Positions 8,890-17,788 of a stretch of 46,681 bases of DNA are shown in pieces. Position 1 is the stretch's first letter; each line of letters begins with the position of its first letter. The notes beneath the pieces were generated by a model. It searched no databases, was not told where the DNA came from, and worked only from the letters and a program-made list of their open reading frames with translations. This stretch comes from Pseudoalteromonas sp. 3D05 (GTDB lineage: Bacteria; Pseudomonadota; Gammaproteobacteria; Enterobacterales; Alteromonadaceae), in the NCBI RefSeq assembly GCF_002723455.1, contig NZ_PDUS01000010.1:1-46681 (forward strand). Direction: 5' to 3'. The position numbers and the translations under genes were made by a program.

Positions 8890-9486
8890 TTATAAGTAGT
8901 CTCTAATTTTTTCTGCTTGTTCGGCACTGTAACCTAGACCCAGCGCCACCTCATGTAACATCATTTTTTTGCGTGTCGTATTAGAATTCGTCATCACCCA
9001 ATATTCACTATCAGTGATATTTTTTGGATTCATACTACTACCACTGTTAACAAGATCTTCTTTACTTGTTGCAAAATAAACCCGGTCACGACCTTGTATA
9101 TCAAGCACAGAAGAAAAAGCGTCTTTATGGGTCCGGTGTAGTGCTGAGAGTATAAACAAAAAGCGTCCCACTACCCCTTTTTGCATGGCAAGTTCTTCTT
9201 TATTTAATACATTAAAGACACTAGCGCTTTTTTGCTGCATTTTCGTGACCGACGATTCATCAGTTCGCTCTTTATTAACTGTTTTAGTCGTTTTTTCGTT
9301 GAGCTGCTCAGACACGTCTAGCTTTTCTTTTGAATCGTTTGTTAAATGATTATCTGACGTTGTTTGTTCAATATCGCCGCTGAGGTTTAATAAACGACGC
9401 AAAATAGTTGATGCACTTTCGCCAATACTTTGCGTGTTACTCGCAATGTATTGATACAGCTCGTCGTCTATGTCAATTTTTTTCAT
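8890..9486 (-). CDS. seqA: SeqA, replication initiation negative regulator
   Basis: Binds hemimethylated GATC sites and sequesters newly replicated origins; also organises nascent DNA. The N-terminal oligomerisation segment MKKIDIDDELYQYIASNT (1-18) and the following IGESASTILRRLL match E. coli SeqA closely. The C-terminal DNA-binding domain (about 85-198) includes GRDRVYFA, NPKNITDSEYWVMTNSNTTRKKMML. At 198 aa it is somewhat longer than E. coli SeqA (181) because the linker (about 35-85) is long and rich in polar residues. I chose the ninth codon of the long frame: AGGA lies 5 nt before it and E. coli SeqA starts at the same place. Its presence implies Dam methylation in this organism. Confidence 0.95.
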   Translation of the reverse strand: MKKIDIDDELYQYIASNTQSIGESASTILRRLLNLSGDIEQTTSDNHLTNDSKEKLDVSEQLNEKTTKTVNKERTDESSVTKMQQKSASVFNVLNKEELAMQKGVVGRFLFILSALHRTHKDAFSSVLDIQGRDRVYFATSKEDLVNSGSSMNPKNITDSEYWVMTNSNTTRKKMMLHEVALGLGYSAEQAEKIRDYL

Positions 9487-9530
9487 GTGATTCCTGTCAT
9501 TACGGGTCATATTATTTCTTTATCAATTTG

Positions 9531-9536
9531 ATTATA
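9531..9536 (-). promoter_or_regulatory. Candidate -10 box of seqA
   Basis: The minus strand reads TATAAT 45 bp before the seqA start codon, within the divergent seqA/ybfF gap. The -35 at optimal spacing (TAGAGA) is poor, so activator help or another start point is possible. Confidence 0.4.
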
Positions 9537-9617
9537 CCCAAACAAAATCTAATTCTCTATGCTTTGCAATTTGTTATTTCACTAGGCAAACTAAGCACAC
9601 TTTTACTGGAGACCTAA

Positions 9618-10391
9618 ATGCGACTTAATTATAAACAAACTGGCCAAGGTGAACCTGTAATTATTATTCATGGTTTGTTTGGCTCACTTGAAAACCTCAA
9701 TGTCATTGCCAATGCATTGAGTGACCATTTTTTGGTAACCAATATTGATTTACGCAATCATGGCCGTTCACCTCATGCCGCGACCATGGATTATCCTAGC
9801 ATGGCAAAAGATGTTATAGATTTAATGGATAACTTAAACATCGAACAAGCCCATATTGTAGGCCATTCTATGGGAGGTAAAGTTGCCATGCAATTGGCTC
9901 ATTTATTCGAAGACAGAGTCAATCGTTTGGTTGTACTTGATATTGCTCCTGTTTCTTATCAAGCACGACACACAGAAATTTTTAAAGCATTAAAAAACGT
10001 TGCAAGCCAAAATATTGCAGACCGTAAACACGCTGATAAGTTGATGCAAGTACATATAGAAGAAGTAGGCGTGCGACAATTTTTATTAAAAAGTTTAGCC
10101 AAAAATGAGCACGGTGATTTTCAATGGCGGTTTAACTTAGCCGCACTAGATGAAAAATATGAAAATATTTTAGCCGATATTAAAGCAAATGATTCTTGTT
10201 TATGCGATACTTTGTTTATCAAGGGTAATGAATCTGATTATATTTTGCCTACGTATAGGGATGTGATTATGTCTCGTTTTACGAACGCCAAGGCAAAAAT
10301 AATTCACGGCGCTGGGCATTGGTTACATGCTCAAAAGCCTGATGCGGTTAATAAATCAATACTTGATTTTTTGCGCGCTACTAAGGCTTAA
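9618..10391 (+). CDS. ybfF: YbfF-type alpha/beta-hydrolase esterase
   Basis: Soluble acyl-ester hydrolase of the alpha/beta-hydrolase fold. The nucleophile elbow is GHSMGG with S84, the oxyanion-hole motif HGLFGS is at 19-24, and the catalytic histidine is H234 in GAGHWLHAQKP. The 257-aa length equals the family norm. The start has GGAG 6-7 nt upstream. It is divergent from seqA, as in E. coli. Physiological substrate is unknown; E. coli YbfF hydrolyses short and long acyl-CoA and p-nitrophenyl esters in vitro. Confidence 0.92.
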   Translation: MRLNYKQTGQGEPVIIIHGLFGSLENLNVIANALSDHFLVTNIDLRNHGRSPHAATMDYPSMAKDVIDLMDNLNIEQAHIVGHSMGGKVAMQLAHLFEDRVNRLVVLDIAPVSYQARHTEIFKALKNVASQNIADRKHADKLMQVHIEEVGVRQFLLKSLAKNEHGDFQWRFNLAALDEKYENILADIKANDSCLCDTLFIKGNESDYILPTYRDVIMSRFTNAKAKIIHGAGHWLHAQKPDAVNKSILDFLRATKA

Positions 10392-10414
10392 ATTTTATCG
10401 TGTGTTTTTATACA

Positions 10415-10445
10415 AGCACACTAAATTATTATTATTTAGTGTGCT
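10415..10445. repeat. 12-bp inverted repeat between ybfF and the DUF2788 gene
   Basis: The arms AGCACACTAAAT and ATTTAGTGTGCT are perfect complements around TATTATT. It lies 24 bp after the ybfF stop and 36 bp before the next start. No T-run follows. It may be an operator for the DUF2788-ybfE-fldA group or a weak terminator for ybfF. Confidence 0.6.
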
Positions 10446-10481
10446 ATAGTACGCGCCGTTTAATTTAAAGGTTATACGTTG

Positions 10482-10703
10482 ATGGTCAGTCAGTTAATTA
10501 ACGAATTTGATACCCTTGGGTTGTATTTTGGCTTAGCCGGTGTGTTCTTTTTTATCGGCATGGCTATTCAAGACGTACTCAAACGTGGCAGCGTTCCTAA
10601 ATATGGTCGCTACATAGTATGGCTTGTACTTTTTTTAGGCTGTTCTGGGTTTATTGCAAAAGGACTTATTCAAGTTTTTTGGCAAGGTGCGGGTGTAGGG
10701 TAA
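10482..10703 (+). CDS. DUF2788-type small inner-membrane protein
   Basis: A 73-aa protein with two hydrophobic segments (about 13-31 and 44-64) separated by a short basic loop, KRGSVPKYGRY. It resembles the DUF2788 family, commonly found beside ybfE and fldA in gammaproteobacteria; function unknown. A TTG codon immediately upstream could also start translation; both are within reach of the AAAGG ribosome site. It ends 6 nt before ybfE, so it is probably the first gene of a DUF2788-ybfE-fldA transcript. Confidence 0.75.
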   Translation: MVSQLINEFDTLGLYFGLAGVFFFIGMAIQDVLKRGSVPKYGRYIVWLVLFLGCSGFIAKGLIQVFWQGAGVG

Positions 10704-10709
10704 TCTACC

Positions 10710-10988
10710 ATGGCTAAATCTGAAACAGACAGAACAACGCTCGATCTATTTGAATACGAAAAGCGCCCAGGCCGCCCTAAAACTAATCCTCTGCCTAGAG
10801 ATATTCAGTTAAAGGTAAACAAACGTAATCAAATAAAAAGAGATAAAGCACGTGGTTTAAAACGTGTTGAATTTAAAGTTTCATCGCAGTTATATCAAGC
10901 GTTAAGCGATATGGCCGATGCACAGAATATTAGCCGTAGTGCACTGATTGAAACAATTTTACAAGAAAGATTGGCTATTGATAGATAG
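10710..10988 (+). CDS. ybfE: YbfE-like small DNA-binding-type protein
   Basis: A 92-aa basic protein. The N-terminal half carries a KRPGRPKTNPLPRD patch (18-31) resembling an AT-hook; the C-terminal half (about 50-92) looks like a ribbon-helix-helix segment, VEFKVSSQLYQALSDMA followed by ISRSALIETIL. E. coli YbfE is annotated as LexA-regulated, but I see no CTGT-N8-ACAG box upstream here. It sits between DUF2788 and fldA with short gaps, as in E. coli. Function is not established; the fold suggests a transcription factor. Confidence 0.85.
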   Translation: MAKSETDRTTLDLFEYEKRPGRPKTNPLPRDIQLKVNKRNQIKRDKARGLKRVEFKVSSQLYQALSDMADAQNISRSALIETILQERLAIDR

Positions 10989-11002
10989 AAGGTTTTAAGT
11001 TC

Positions 11003-11530
11003 ATGGCAAGTGTAGGTATTTTTTTCGGAAGCGATACAGGTAACACAGAACACGTAGCTAAAATGATCCAAAAAGAATTGGGTAAGAAGCTAGTGGCTGT
11101 TCATGATATTGCTAAAAGCTCTAAAGAAGAGATTGCAGAATTCGATTTAATCTTATTTGGTATTCCTACTTGGTACTATGGTGAAGCACAATGTGACTGG
11201 GATGACTTCTTCCCTGAACTTGAAGAAATTGATTTTGAAGGTAAGCTTGTCGCTATTTTTGGTTGTGGTGACCAAGAAGACTACGCTGAATACTTTTTAG
11301 ATGCCATGGGTATGATCAATGATATCGTCACTGAGCGTGGTGCAATTATTGTTGGCCATTGGTCAACTGAAGGTTATGACTTTGAAGCTTCAAAAGGCAT
11401 GGCTGACGACAATCATTTTGTTGGTTTAGGCATTGATGAAGATCGTCAACCAGAACTGACTGAACAGCGCGTAAAAGCTTGGTCTGCACAGGTATACGAT
11501 GAAATGTGTTTAAGCGAACTAGCTGATTAA
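11003..11530 (+). CDS. fldA: Flavodoxin FldA
   Basis: FMN-binding electron carrier of the cytoplasm, donor to enzymes such as methionine synthase, biotin synthase and radical-SAM proteins. The phosphate-binding loop GSDTGNTEHVA is at 9-19; the flavin-stacking segments PTWYYGEAQCDWDD and GCGDQEDYAEYF follow. At 175 aa it is a long-chain flavodoxin like E. coli FldA (176 aa). It starts 14 nt after ybfE and lies just before fur, the conserved fldA-fur arrangement. Confidence 0.96.
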   Translation: MASVGIFFGSDTGNTEHVAKMIQKELGKKLVAVHDIAKSSKEEIAEFDLILFGIPTWYYGEAQCDWDDFFPELEEIDFEGKLVAIFGCGDQEDYAEYFLDAMGMINDIVTERGAIIVGHWSTEGYDFEASKGMADDNHFVGLGIDEDRQPELTEQRVKAWSAQVYDEMCLSELAD

Positions 11531-11650
11531 TCAATTGCTTTTTAAATACACTTAGCTGGCTAGCTTTTGAGCTTTCAGACTGATTATTTAAATAGACCTT
11601 TGCACTTGATCGTTTTGCACGTTATTCTAGTTATTGCTAATGTGTCGTGC

Positions 11651-11667
11651 ACACCTTTTATAGGTGT
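11651..11667 (+). promoter_or_regulatory. Hairpin in the fur leader
   Basis: ACACCT and AGGTGT flank TTTAT, 36 bp before the fur start codon. It may be a regulator site or a leader structure. No good match to a 19-bp Fur box was found by eye in the fldA-fur gap. Confidence 0.35.
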
Positions 11668-11702
11668 ACCAGAGTAACCAATAAAAAATTGAGACAGATT
11701 TA

Positions 11703-12143
11703 ATGACTGATCACAACTTGGAATTAAAAAAAGCCGGTTTAAAAGTAACATTACCGCGTATTAAAATTTTAGAGATTTTACAATCTCCAGATAACCAACA
11801 CATCAGCGCTGAAGATGTTTACAAAATTCTGTTGGATTTAGGCGAAGAAATTGGCCTTGCAACTGTTTATCGCGTGCTTAACCAGTTCGATGATGCAGGT
11901 ATTGTTTCTCGCCATCACTTTGAAGGTGGAAAATCAGTATTTGAATTATCTGGTAGCACTCACCACGATCACCTTGTGTGTTTAAAATGTGGCAAAGTTA
12001 TTGAGTTTGAAGACGAATTAATTGAGCGTCGCCAGGTTGAAATTTCTGAAGCGAATGGAATTAAATTAACTAACCATTCTCTATATCTATACGGCGAGTG
12101 TACTGATACGCAAGCGTGTAAAGCTTTCTCTGATAACCAATAA
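11703..12143 (+). CDS. fur: Ferric uptake regulator Fur
   Basis: Iron-responsive repressor of iron uptake genes; dimer binding Fe(II) and Zn. The winged-helix domain occupies about 1-85 (LKKAGLKVTLPRIKILEIL, then SAEDVYKILLDLGEEIGLATVYRVLNQF). The dimerisation and metal domain has HHDHLVCLKCGKVIEF with the CxxC pair, and a C-terminal YGECTDTQAC with a second cysteine pair. The 146-aa length is typical. It is followed by a bidirectional terminator. Confidence 0.97.
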   Translation: MTDHNLELKKAGLKVTLPRIKILEILQSPDNQHISAEDVYKILLDLGEEIGLATVYRVLNQFDDAGIVSRHHFEGGKSVFELSGSTHHDHLVCLKCGKVIEFEDELIERRQVEISEANGIKLTNHSLYLYGECTDTQACKAFSDNQ

Positions 12144-12163
12144 TTAGGTTATTAATAGGTAAT

Positions 12164-12190
12164 AAAAAACCTGCATAATGCAGGTTTTTT
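12164..12190. terminator. Bidirectional terminator between fur and glnS
   Basis: The near-perfect palindrome has core arms CCTGCAT/ATGCAGG flanked by six A on one side and at least six T on the other, so it can stop transcription from both converging genes. Confidence 0.9.
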
Positions 12191-12215
12191 TGTATCAAGT
12201 GTTTATTGAGCAGAA

Positions 12216-13877
12216 TTACTTCTGCTCAATTTTAGCCCATGAATCACGAAGACCGACGGTCTGATTAAACACTAACTCTTCAGATTTAGTATCACGACTA
12301 AAGTAACCTGTTCGTTCAAACTGGAAACCTTGAGCTGGGGCCGCTTTTGCAAGTGAAGGCTCAACCTTGGCATTAGTTAAAACAACTAATGATTCAGGGT
12401 TTAGTGTAGTGGCAAAATCTTCAGCCGCAGCTGGATTTGGTACACTAAACAAACGGTCATATAAACGTACTTCAGCTGTCACTGATTCAGTTGCACTTAC
12501 CCAATGAATTACACCTTTAACTTTACGTCCGTCACTTGGGTTTTTACCAAGTGTTTCAGGATCATAAGTACAGTATATAGTTGTAATTTCACCCGTTTCA
12601 TCTTTTTCTACGCGATTCGCTTTTATCACATAAGCACCACGTAAGCGTACTTCTTTATCAAGTACTAAACGTTTAAACTTATTATTAGCCTCTTCACGGA
12701 AGTCTTCGCGTTCAATGTAAAGCTCACGAGTGAAAGGAACATCGCGACGCCCCATTTCTTCCTGATTAGGGTGATTAGCAACAGACAATGTTTCAACTTC
12801 ATCCGAAAAGTTTTCAATTACAACTTTAACAGGATCAAGCACAGCCATTGCTCGCGGTGCATTTTCGTTTAAATCTTCACGGATACATGCTTCAAGCATG
12901 CCCATTTCAACCATATTTTCTTGCTTAGTAACACCAATGCGTAAACAGAACTCACGAATAGAAGCAGGTGTATAACCACGACGACGAAGGCCAGCAATTG
13001 TCGGCATACGTGGATCGTCCCACCCTTCTACGTGCCCATTTACCACTAAGTCATTTAACTTACGCTTGGACATTATTGTATATTCAAGGTTTAAGCGTGA
13101 AAACTCAATTTGCTGCGGATGACATTCTAGGCTGATATTATCAAGTACCCAATCGTATAAACGTCGGTTATCTTGGAACTCTAGTGTACACAAAGAGTGG
13201 GTAATACCTTCAAGCGCATCTGAGATACAGTGCGTAAAATCGTACATTGGGTAAATGCACCACTTATCAGCAGTTTGATGATGATGAGCAAAGCGTACGC
13301 GATAAATAATTGGATCACGAAGCACCATAAATGAGCTCGCCATATCAATTTTAGCACGTAATACACACTCACCTTCTTTAAACTCACCATTACGCATTTT
13401 TTCAAATAAGGCGAGGTTCTCTTGTGGAGAAGTATCACGAGTTGGGCTATTTTTACCCGGCTCTTTTAATGTGCCACGATACTCACGAGCTTGATCAGCT
13501 GTCAAAAAGCATACATAAGCAAGGCCTTTTTCAATAAGCTCAACAGCATAGCCATATAAGGCATCAAAATAGTTAGATGAATAATTAATTTCACCATCCC
13601 ACTTAAATCCTAACCACTGCACATCTTCTTTTATAGAATTTACATAGTTGATGTCTTCTTTTTCTGGGTTAGTATCATCAAAACGTAAATTACAAAGACC
13701 GCTATAATCTTGGGCGATTCCAAAATTCAAACAGATAGATTTTGCATGGCCAATATGTAAGAAACCATTAGGCTCTGGAGGAAAACGTGTATGCGTAGTC
13801 GCATGTTTCCCAGATGCTAAATCTTCATCAATACGGGTTCTAATAAAATTACTTGGGCGATTCTCAATTTCCGCCAT
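12216..13877 (-). CDS. glnS: Glutaminyl-tRNA synthetase
   Basis: Class I synthetase charging tRNA-Gln in the cytoplasm. In the 553-aa product the HIGH motif is at 41-44 (FLHIGHAKS) and the KMSKS equivalent is IMSKRKL near 270. The C-terminal beta-barrel anticodon-binding domains fill residues about 340-553. Length matches E. coli GlnRS (554). A longer frame adds nine codons, but E. coli alignment and a GAGGA motif 10 nt upstream support the later ATG. An AGGA...TCCT inverted repeat (13878-13891) overlaps this ribosome site and might tune translation. Confidence 0.97.
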   Translation of the reverse strand: MAEIENRPSNFIRTRIDEDLASGKHATTHTRFPPEPNGFLHIGHAKSICLNFGIAQDYSGLCNLRFDDTNPEKEDINYVNSIKEDVQWLGFKWDGEINYSSNYFDALYGYAVELIEKGLAYVCFLTADQAREYRGTLKEPGKNSPTRDTSPQENLALFEKMRNGEFKEGECVLRAKIDMASSFMVLRDPIIYRVRFAHHHQTADKWCIYPMYDFTHCISDALEGITHSLCTLEFQDNRRLYDWVLDNISLECHPQQIEFSRLNLEYTIMSKRKLNDLVVNGHVEGWDDPRMPTIAGLRRRGYTPASIREFCLRIGVTKQENMVEMGMLEACIREDLNENAPRAMAVLDPVKVVIENFSDEVETLSVANHPNQEEMGRRDVPFTRELYIEREDFREEANNKFKRLVLDKEVRLRGAYVIKANRVEKDETGEITTIYCTYDPETLGKNPSDGRKVKGVIHWVSATESVTAEVRLYDRLFSVPNPAAAEDFATTLNPESLVVLTNAKVEPSLAKAAPAQGFQFERTGYFSRDTKSEELVFNQTVGLRDSWAKIEQK

Positions 13878-14116
13878 AGGAGTACAATCCTCACATAAGT
13901 GCATGGTGATAAAACTAATGTATTATTACAAAAACAAACCTTAACATACAGCAATAGATTTAGGTTTCTTGCATATTATTGAAACTATGGGGTAGCTGAA
14001 ATTATTGATTATTCAATTGTAAGCTAGGAATGAAGATAATTTGTTCTAGCGCAATAAAAGAGTCATTGAAACACGTTAAAGTAGCGCCATTATCGAAACA
14101 TAATTAGGGACAAATA

Positions 14117-15187
14117 ATGGCTTCACTATCACAGCACCGCGTTTATATTCCGACCACCGCACGCGCAAACCAGTACATTCTTGCTGAATTTAACCCAAGC
14201 AATGAGTTCTATGCAAGTTTTACAGATCCTCAACAATGTTATGAACGCTTATCACGTCAGCTTTTTGCATTATGTGACGAGTATGAACTGCATAATGTAC
14301 ATTTAATTGCGAATGATAAACTGCCCGTTGTCAGGTTTCATGAAGAGTCATATAACCTACAGACAGCTAAACAAATTTTATTTTTTTATAACCCACGCTA
14401 TCACGAAGCGCACAAATGCTTTTATAACGATGGTCAGAAAAGTAAAAAAATTAGATTACTTTTTTTAGCAACAGGTGATGATCTACGTGCCAATAGTGCA
14501 ATCTTCCACGCTAAAGTGGTGAAGGTACTTTCAGCACTACAAAATAGCATCCTTGAAGGGGAAGAACAGTTCAAAGTACGTGACCATCAGCATCTAACAT
14601 ATGATCTATTTGCTAAAGCAAAGGGCTGTAAAGAAAGCTACGGGTATAAATTACGCGGCTTATATCAACGTTATCAAAGCAGGCATTGTTCCTTACCTAA
14701 AGAACATAACGAGATGACCTATGTGACATTTAGAATTCCAGTGACACGTATGCTCAAAACACAATTCCAACATTTAATGAATAAACCAAATTACGTTGAT
14801 TTTTATAATCACTTTTACACGTTACTTGTTCAACAGTGTGAGTCTAAGCAGCTAAACTTAGCTGCTATGGTTGCAAATGGTTGCATGCCTATCATACGTA
14901 ACAGTCAAATTGATAAAAATGATAGCAATAGTGAACTGCAAAAACTGAGCTTTTCTACTACAGAAAATGTGCCGCAATACAGTCAACATTGGTTGGATGA
15001 CAAACTTGTTGAAACGATGCACTTTGTAATTGTTGCAAGCGATAATGATGAGCAAGGAGTTGGCCATGGCCGGTTTATGAATAAGGTGGAAAGTGTGATC
15101 CGCGAAATGGTTGAACCTTTGGCTATAAACAAAGAGCGTCAAGACCTCACTGTCAGATTTTTTCAGCACATTAGTTATTTTGAATAA
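14117..15187 (+). CDS. Conserved protein of unknown function (DUF3083-like)
   Basis: A 356-aa soluble protein with no signal peptide, membrane helix or catalytic motif that I recognise. It resembles DUF3083 proteins seen in Alteromonadales (Shewanella, Pseudoalteromonas), a tentative match from memory. Visible traits: basic segments with many His and Tyr (for example NPRYHEAHKCF and RDHQHLTYDLFAKAKGC), and a C-terminal MHFVIVASDNDEQGVGHGRFMNKVE block that looks like a conserved core strand-loop. GGGAC about 7 nt before ATG supports the start. It is monocistronic, with its own leader and terminator. Confidence 0.7.
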   Translation: MASLSQHRVYIPTTARANQYILAEFNPSNEFYASFTDPQQCYERLSRQLFALCDEYELHNVHLIANDKLPVVRFHEESYNLQTAKQILFFYNPRYHEAHKCFYNDGQKSKKIRLLFLATGDDLRANSAIFHAKVVKVLSALQNSILEGEEQFKVRDHQHLTYDLFAKAKGCKESYGYKLRGLYQRYQSRHCSLPKEHNEMTYVTFRIPVTRMLKTQFQHLMNKPNYVDFYNHFYTLLVQQCESKQLNLAAMVANGCMPIIRNSQIDKNDSNSELQKLSFSTTENVPQYSQHWLDDKLVETMHFVIVASDNDEQGVGHGRFMNKVESVIREMVEPLAINKERQDLTVRFFQHISYFE

Positions 15188-15194
15188 ACAGGCA

Positions 15195-15227
15195 ATAAAA
15201 AACCCCATAAAACTGGGGTTTTTTTAT
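15195..15227. terminator. Bidirectional terminator between the DUF3083-like gene and trhO
   Basis: ACCCCA/TGGGGT arms with a TAAAAC loop are flanked by an A-run and a seven-T run. It separates two convergent genes. Confidence 0.92.
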
Positions 15228-15245
15228 TAACAATACAAAGAGCTG

Positions 15246-16253
15246 TTACTGTTTACGTTGCGCTTCTTTTTGCGCTTTCTTTGCTTCTTTGCGTTGTTGC
15301 AAAACTGCTTGAGCTTCGTTACCAATGTGGCCTTCACCGCGTACTTGCGCTAATTCAATTTGCTTTTGACGCTCAGCAAAGCGAGCACGTTGCTCGTCGG
15401 TTACATCATCAATACAATGATGACATGACACCCCTTCCATATATTCAGGCTTTTGCTTTTCATCTTCGGTAATTGGCATACGACATGCGTGACACTGATC
15501 GTAAGAGCCCTTTTGTAAGTCATGATTTACCGCAACTCGGTTATCAAATACAAAGCACTCGCCTTCCCACATGGTGTCTTCTTTTGGCACTTCTTCTAAA
15601 TATTTTAATATGCCGCCTTCAAGGTGGTATACCTCATCAAAACCCTGCTCTTTCATATAAGCTGTTGATTTTTCGCAGCGAATACCACCAGTACAAAACA
15701 TAGCTACTTTTTTATGCTTTTCTGGGTCAAGGTTTTCTTTTGCCCATTGTGGGAATTCACGGAATGTTTTTGTATTTGGATCAACGGCGTTTTCAAACGT
15801 ACCAATTTCAATTTCATAATCGTTACGCGTATCAACTAAGATCACTTCAGGGTCTGAAATCAGTGCATTCCAATCTTGCGGTTTCACATAACTACCAACC
15901 ACCTTTAAAGGATCAATACCTTCAACACCCATAGTGACAATTTCTTTTTTAAGCTTTACTTTAGTACGGTAAAACGGGCATTCGTCATCATATGATTCTT
16001 TAGTAACAATGTTGTCTAAATTTGGTTGAGAATCTAACCACGCCAATAAATTATCTATCCCATCGCGTTTTGCCGCGACAGTACCGTTGATGCCTTCAGC
16101 GGCAATTAGCAAAGTGCCTCGTACGTCGTTTTGCTCCATTACATTAAGTAAGGGTTCGCGAAGTGCCTCAAAATCAGGTAGAGAAACAAATTTATACAGT
16201 GCGCACACAACAAAGTGATCGCTGGTTACATTATCTTTATGGATAGCAGTCAT
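15246..16253 (-). CDS. trhO: tRNA uridine(34) hydroxylase TrhO (rhodanese-like)
   Basis: Oxygen-dependent hydroxylation of U34 in a set of tRNAs, the first step to 5-carboxymethoxyuridine; formerly YceA. The N-terminal acylphosphatase-like domain (about 12-115) contains [13 protein letters not shown]; the rhodanese domain (about 125-225) carries C187 in [10 protein letters not shown] cysteine-rich segment follows ([12 protein letters not shown] and VSCHHC, about 255-280), typical of the family, then a charged tail rich in Gln, Lys and Arg. Length of 335 aa is a little shorter than E. coli TrhO (350). AGGA lies 5 nt before ATG. Confidence 0.95.
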   Translation of the reverse strand: MTAIHKDNVTSDHFVVCALYKFVSLPDFEALREPLLNVMEQNDVRGTLLIAAEGINGTVAAKRDGIDNLLAWLDSQPNLDNIVTKESYDDECPFYRTKVKLKKEIVTMGVEGIDPLKVVGSYVKPQDWNALISDPEVILVDTRNDYEIEIGTFENAVDPNTKTFREFPQWAKENLDPEKHKKVAMFCTGGIRCEKSTAYMKEQGFDEVYHLEGGILKYLEEVPKEDTMWEGECFVFDNRVAVNHDLQKGSYDQCHACRMPITEDEKQKPEYMEGVSCHHCIDDVTDEQRARFAERQKQIELAQVRGEGHIGNEAQAVLQQRKEAKKAQKEAQRKQ

Positions 16254-16326
16254 GGTTTTCCTATTTTGCTTTTAAAACCCGCAAGGGGCGTTTACCGAAT
16301 CGTAAATCCGGCGCATTGGGGCGCAT

Positions 16327-16354
16327 ATTCTACGCTTTTTCTTTTTAAATGCAA
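16327..16354 (-). promoter_or_regulatory. Candidate sigma-70 promoter of trhO
   Basis: The minus strand reads TTGCAT, 16 bp, TAGAAT. The -10 box ends 73 bp before the trhO start codon. Confidence 0.5.
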
Positions 16355-16405
16355 AAAAACCTATGATTGTCTGGTTTTTACTGTCAGCGATGCATAGGAC
16401 TAAGC

Positions 16406-16411
16406 TATAAT
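16406..16411 (+). promoter_or_regulatory. Candidate -10 box of the DEAD-box helicase gene
   Basis: A consensus TATAAT lies 49 bp before the proposed TTG start codon. No good -35 hexamer sits at 16-18 bp spacing, so only the -10 is called. Confidence 0.4.
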
Positions 16412-16460
16412 AGCGTTCAGATTTATGAAGATTTAAATTACTCATTTGGAGATAGACACT

Positions 16461-17786
16461 TTGCACTTTACTGATCTTGGCATTGATAACCGCCTTGAAA
16501 CTCAACTTGCGCATCAAGGCATTACTCAGCCAACTGATATTCAGGCACACGCTGTGCCTACAGCTTTGGCTGGCCATGATATTTTTGCTCAATCTAAAAC
16601 TGGCTCAGGTAAAACATTGGCGTTTTTATTACCAGCCGTACAACGTGTAATGAAGCAAAAAGCGCTCAGTAAACGTGACCCGCGCGTTTTAATTGTCGCT
16701 CCAACCAGGGAGCTCGCTACGCAAGTATTCACTCAACTTAGATTACTTATCGCAGGAACAAATATTAAAGCGCTAAAAATACTCGGTGGTGAAAACTTTA
16801 ATGATCAGATAAAAGCGCTGAGAAATGACCCGCATTTTGTTGTAGCTACGCCAGGTAGACTAGCTGATCACCTTACCCAACGCTCACTGCAACTGAGTGG
16901 TTTAGAGTTATTAATCTTTGATGAAGCTGACCGTATCCTTGATCTTGGTTTTACAGAACAACTAAAAATGATCAATGAATTAGCTAATCACCGTTTACGC
17001 CAAACATTATTGTTTTCAGCAACGCTTGATCACGCACAAGTTGATGCGCTATCGCGTAATTTACTTAAAAAGCCTAAGCAGATTATGCTCAGCGCCGCAA
17101 ACGAGCAACATTCGGATATCAAGCAAAGTCTTTATTTAGCTGATCACCTAGATCACAAAGAAGCACTCTTAGAGCACTTTGTTAAACAAGATGACGTTGG
17201 CCAATGTATTATTTTTACAGCAACGCGCGCAGATACCGCACGACTGAGTGAGCTTTTAAATAGTAAAGGGCTAAAAGCACAAGCCCTTGCTGGTGATTTA
17301 ACGCAAAGTAAGCGTTTGGATATCATGGATGCCTTCAGCCGAGAAAACTTCAAAGTGCTTATTACCACAGATGTTGCTTCTCGCGGCTTAGACTTGTTAA
17401 GTGTCACCCATGTTATTAACTTTGACTTGCCAAAACATGCAGAAGAATACGTACATCGTATTGGACGCACAGGTCGAGCAGGATTTAAAGGAACAGCTAT
17501 CTCATTGGTCGGACCAAAAGATTGGCCAAGTTATAAAGCTATAAAGTCATTTTTAAATGATGAGTTAGCATTTCATACTGTTGAAGGGCTAACGGGTAAA
17601 TTTAAAGGCCTGCGGGATAAAAAGCCCCAAGTACAGAATATAGCTAGTGATAAAGTAAAACCAAAAGCTAAAGCTGCACCGAAGCGCAAAGCTAAGCCTA
17701 AAAAACCTCAAGCACCAATAAAAGCACCCTTAAATATTGATGGTGATGCGCCTATGCGTCGTCGTAAAAAGCCAGAGCAGGAATAA
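16461..17786 (+). CDS. DEAD-box ATP-dependent RNA helicase
   Basis: Unwinds or remodels RNA duplexes. Starting at TTG, the 441-aa product has the Q motif (about 20-30), motif I SKTGSGKT (45-52), PTRELA (about 81-86), ATPGR, DEAD (154-157), SAT (186-188) and motif VI HRIGRTGRAG (about 335-345). A lysine-rich tail (KAKAAPKRKAKPKKPQ) follows and probably binds RNA. No ATG is available: TTTGGAG lies 9 nt before the TTG I chose, while an earlier in-frame TTG overlaps that ribosome site. The next gene begins 2 nt after the stop, so the two are translated together. It resembles RhlE- and DbpA-like helicases, but I cannot assign a specific orthologue. Confidence 0.92.
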   Translation: MHFTDLGIDNRLETQLAHQGITQPTDIQAHAVPTALAGHDIFAQSKTGSGKTLAFLLPAVQRVMKQKALSKRDPRVLIVAPTRELATQVFTQLRLLIAGTNIKALKILGGENFNDQIKALRNDPHFVVATPGRLADHLTQRSLQLSGLELLIFDEADRILDLGFTEQLKMINELANHRLRQTLLFSATLDHAQVDALSRNLLKKPKQIMLSAANEQHSDIKQSLYLADHLDHKEALLEHFVKQDDVGQCIIFTATRADTARLSELLNSKGLKAQALAGDLTQSKRLDIMDAFSRENFKVLITTDVASRGLDLLSVTHVINFDLPKHAEEYVHRIGRTGRAGFKGTAISLVGPKDWPSYKAIKSFLNDELAFHTVEGLTGKFKGLRDKKPQVQNIASDKVKPKAKAAPKRKAKPKKPQAPIKAPLNIDGDAPMRRRKKPEQE

Positions 17787-17788
17787 TT

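Noticed and set aside
10392..10481. LexA box expected before ybfE
   Set aside because: No CTGT-N8-ACAG pattern was found by eye in the gap; the only strong feature is the 12-bp inverted repeat.
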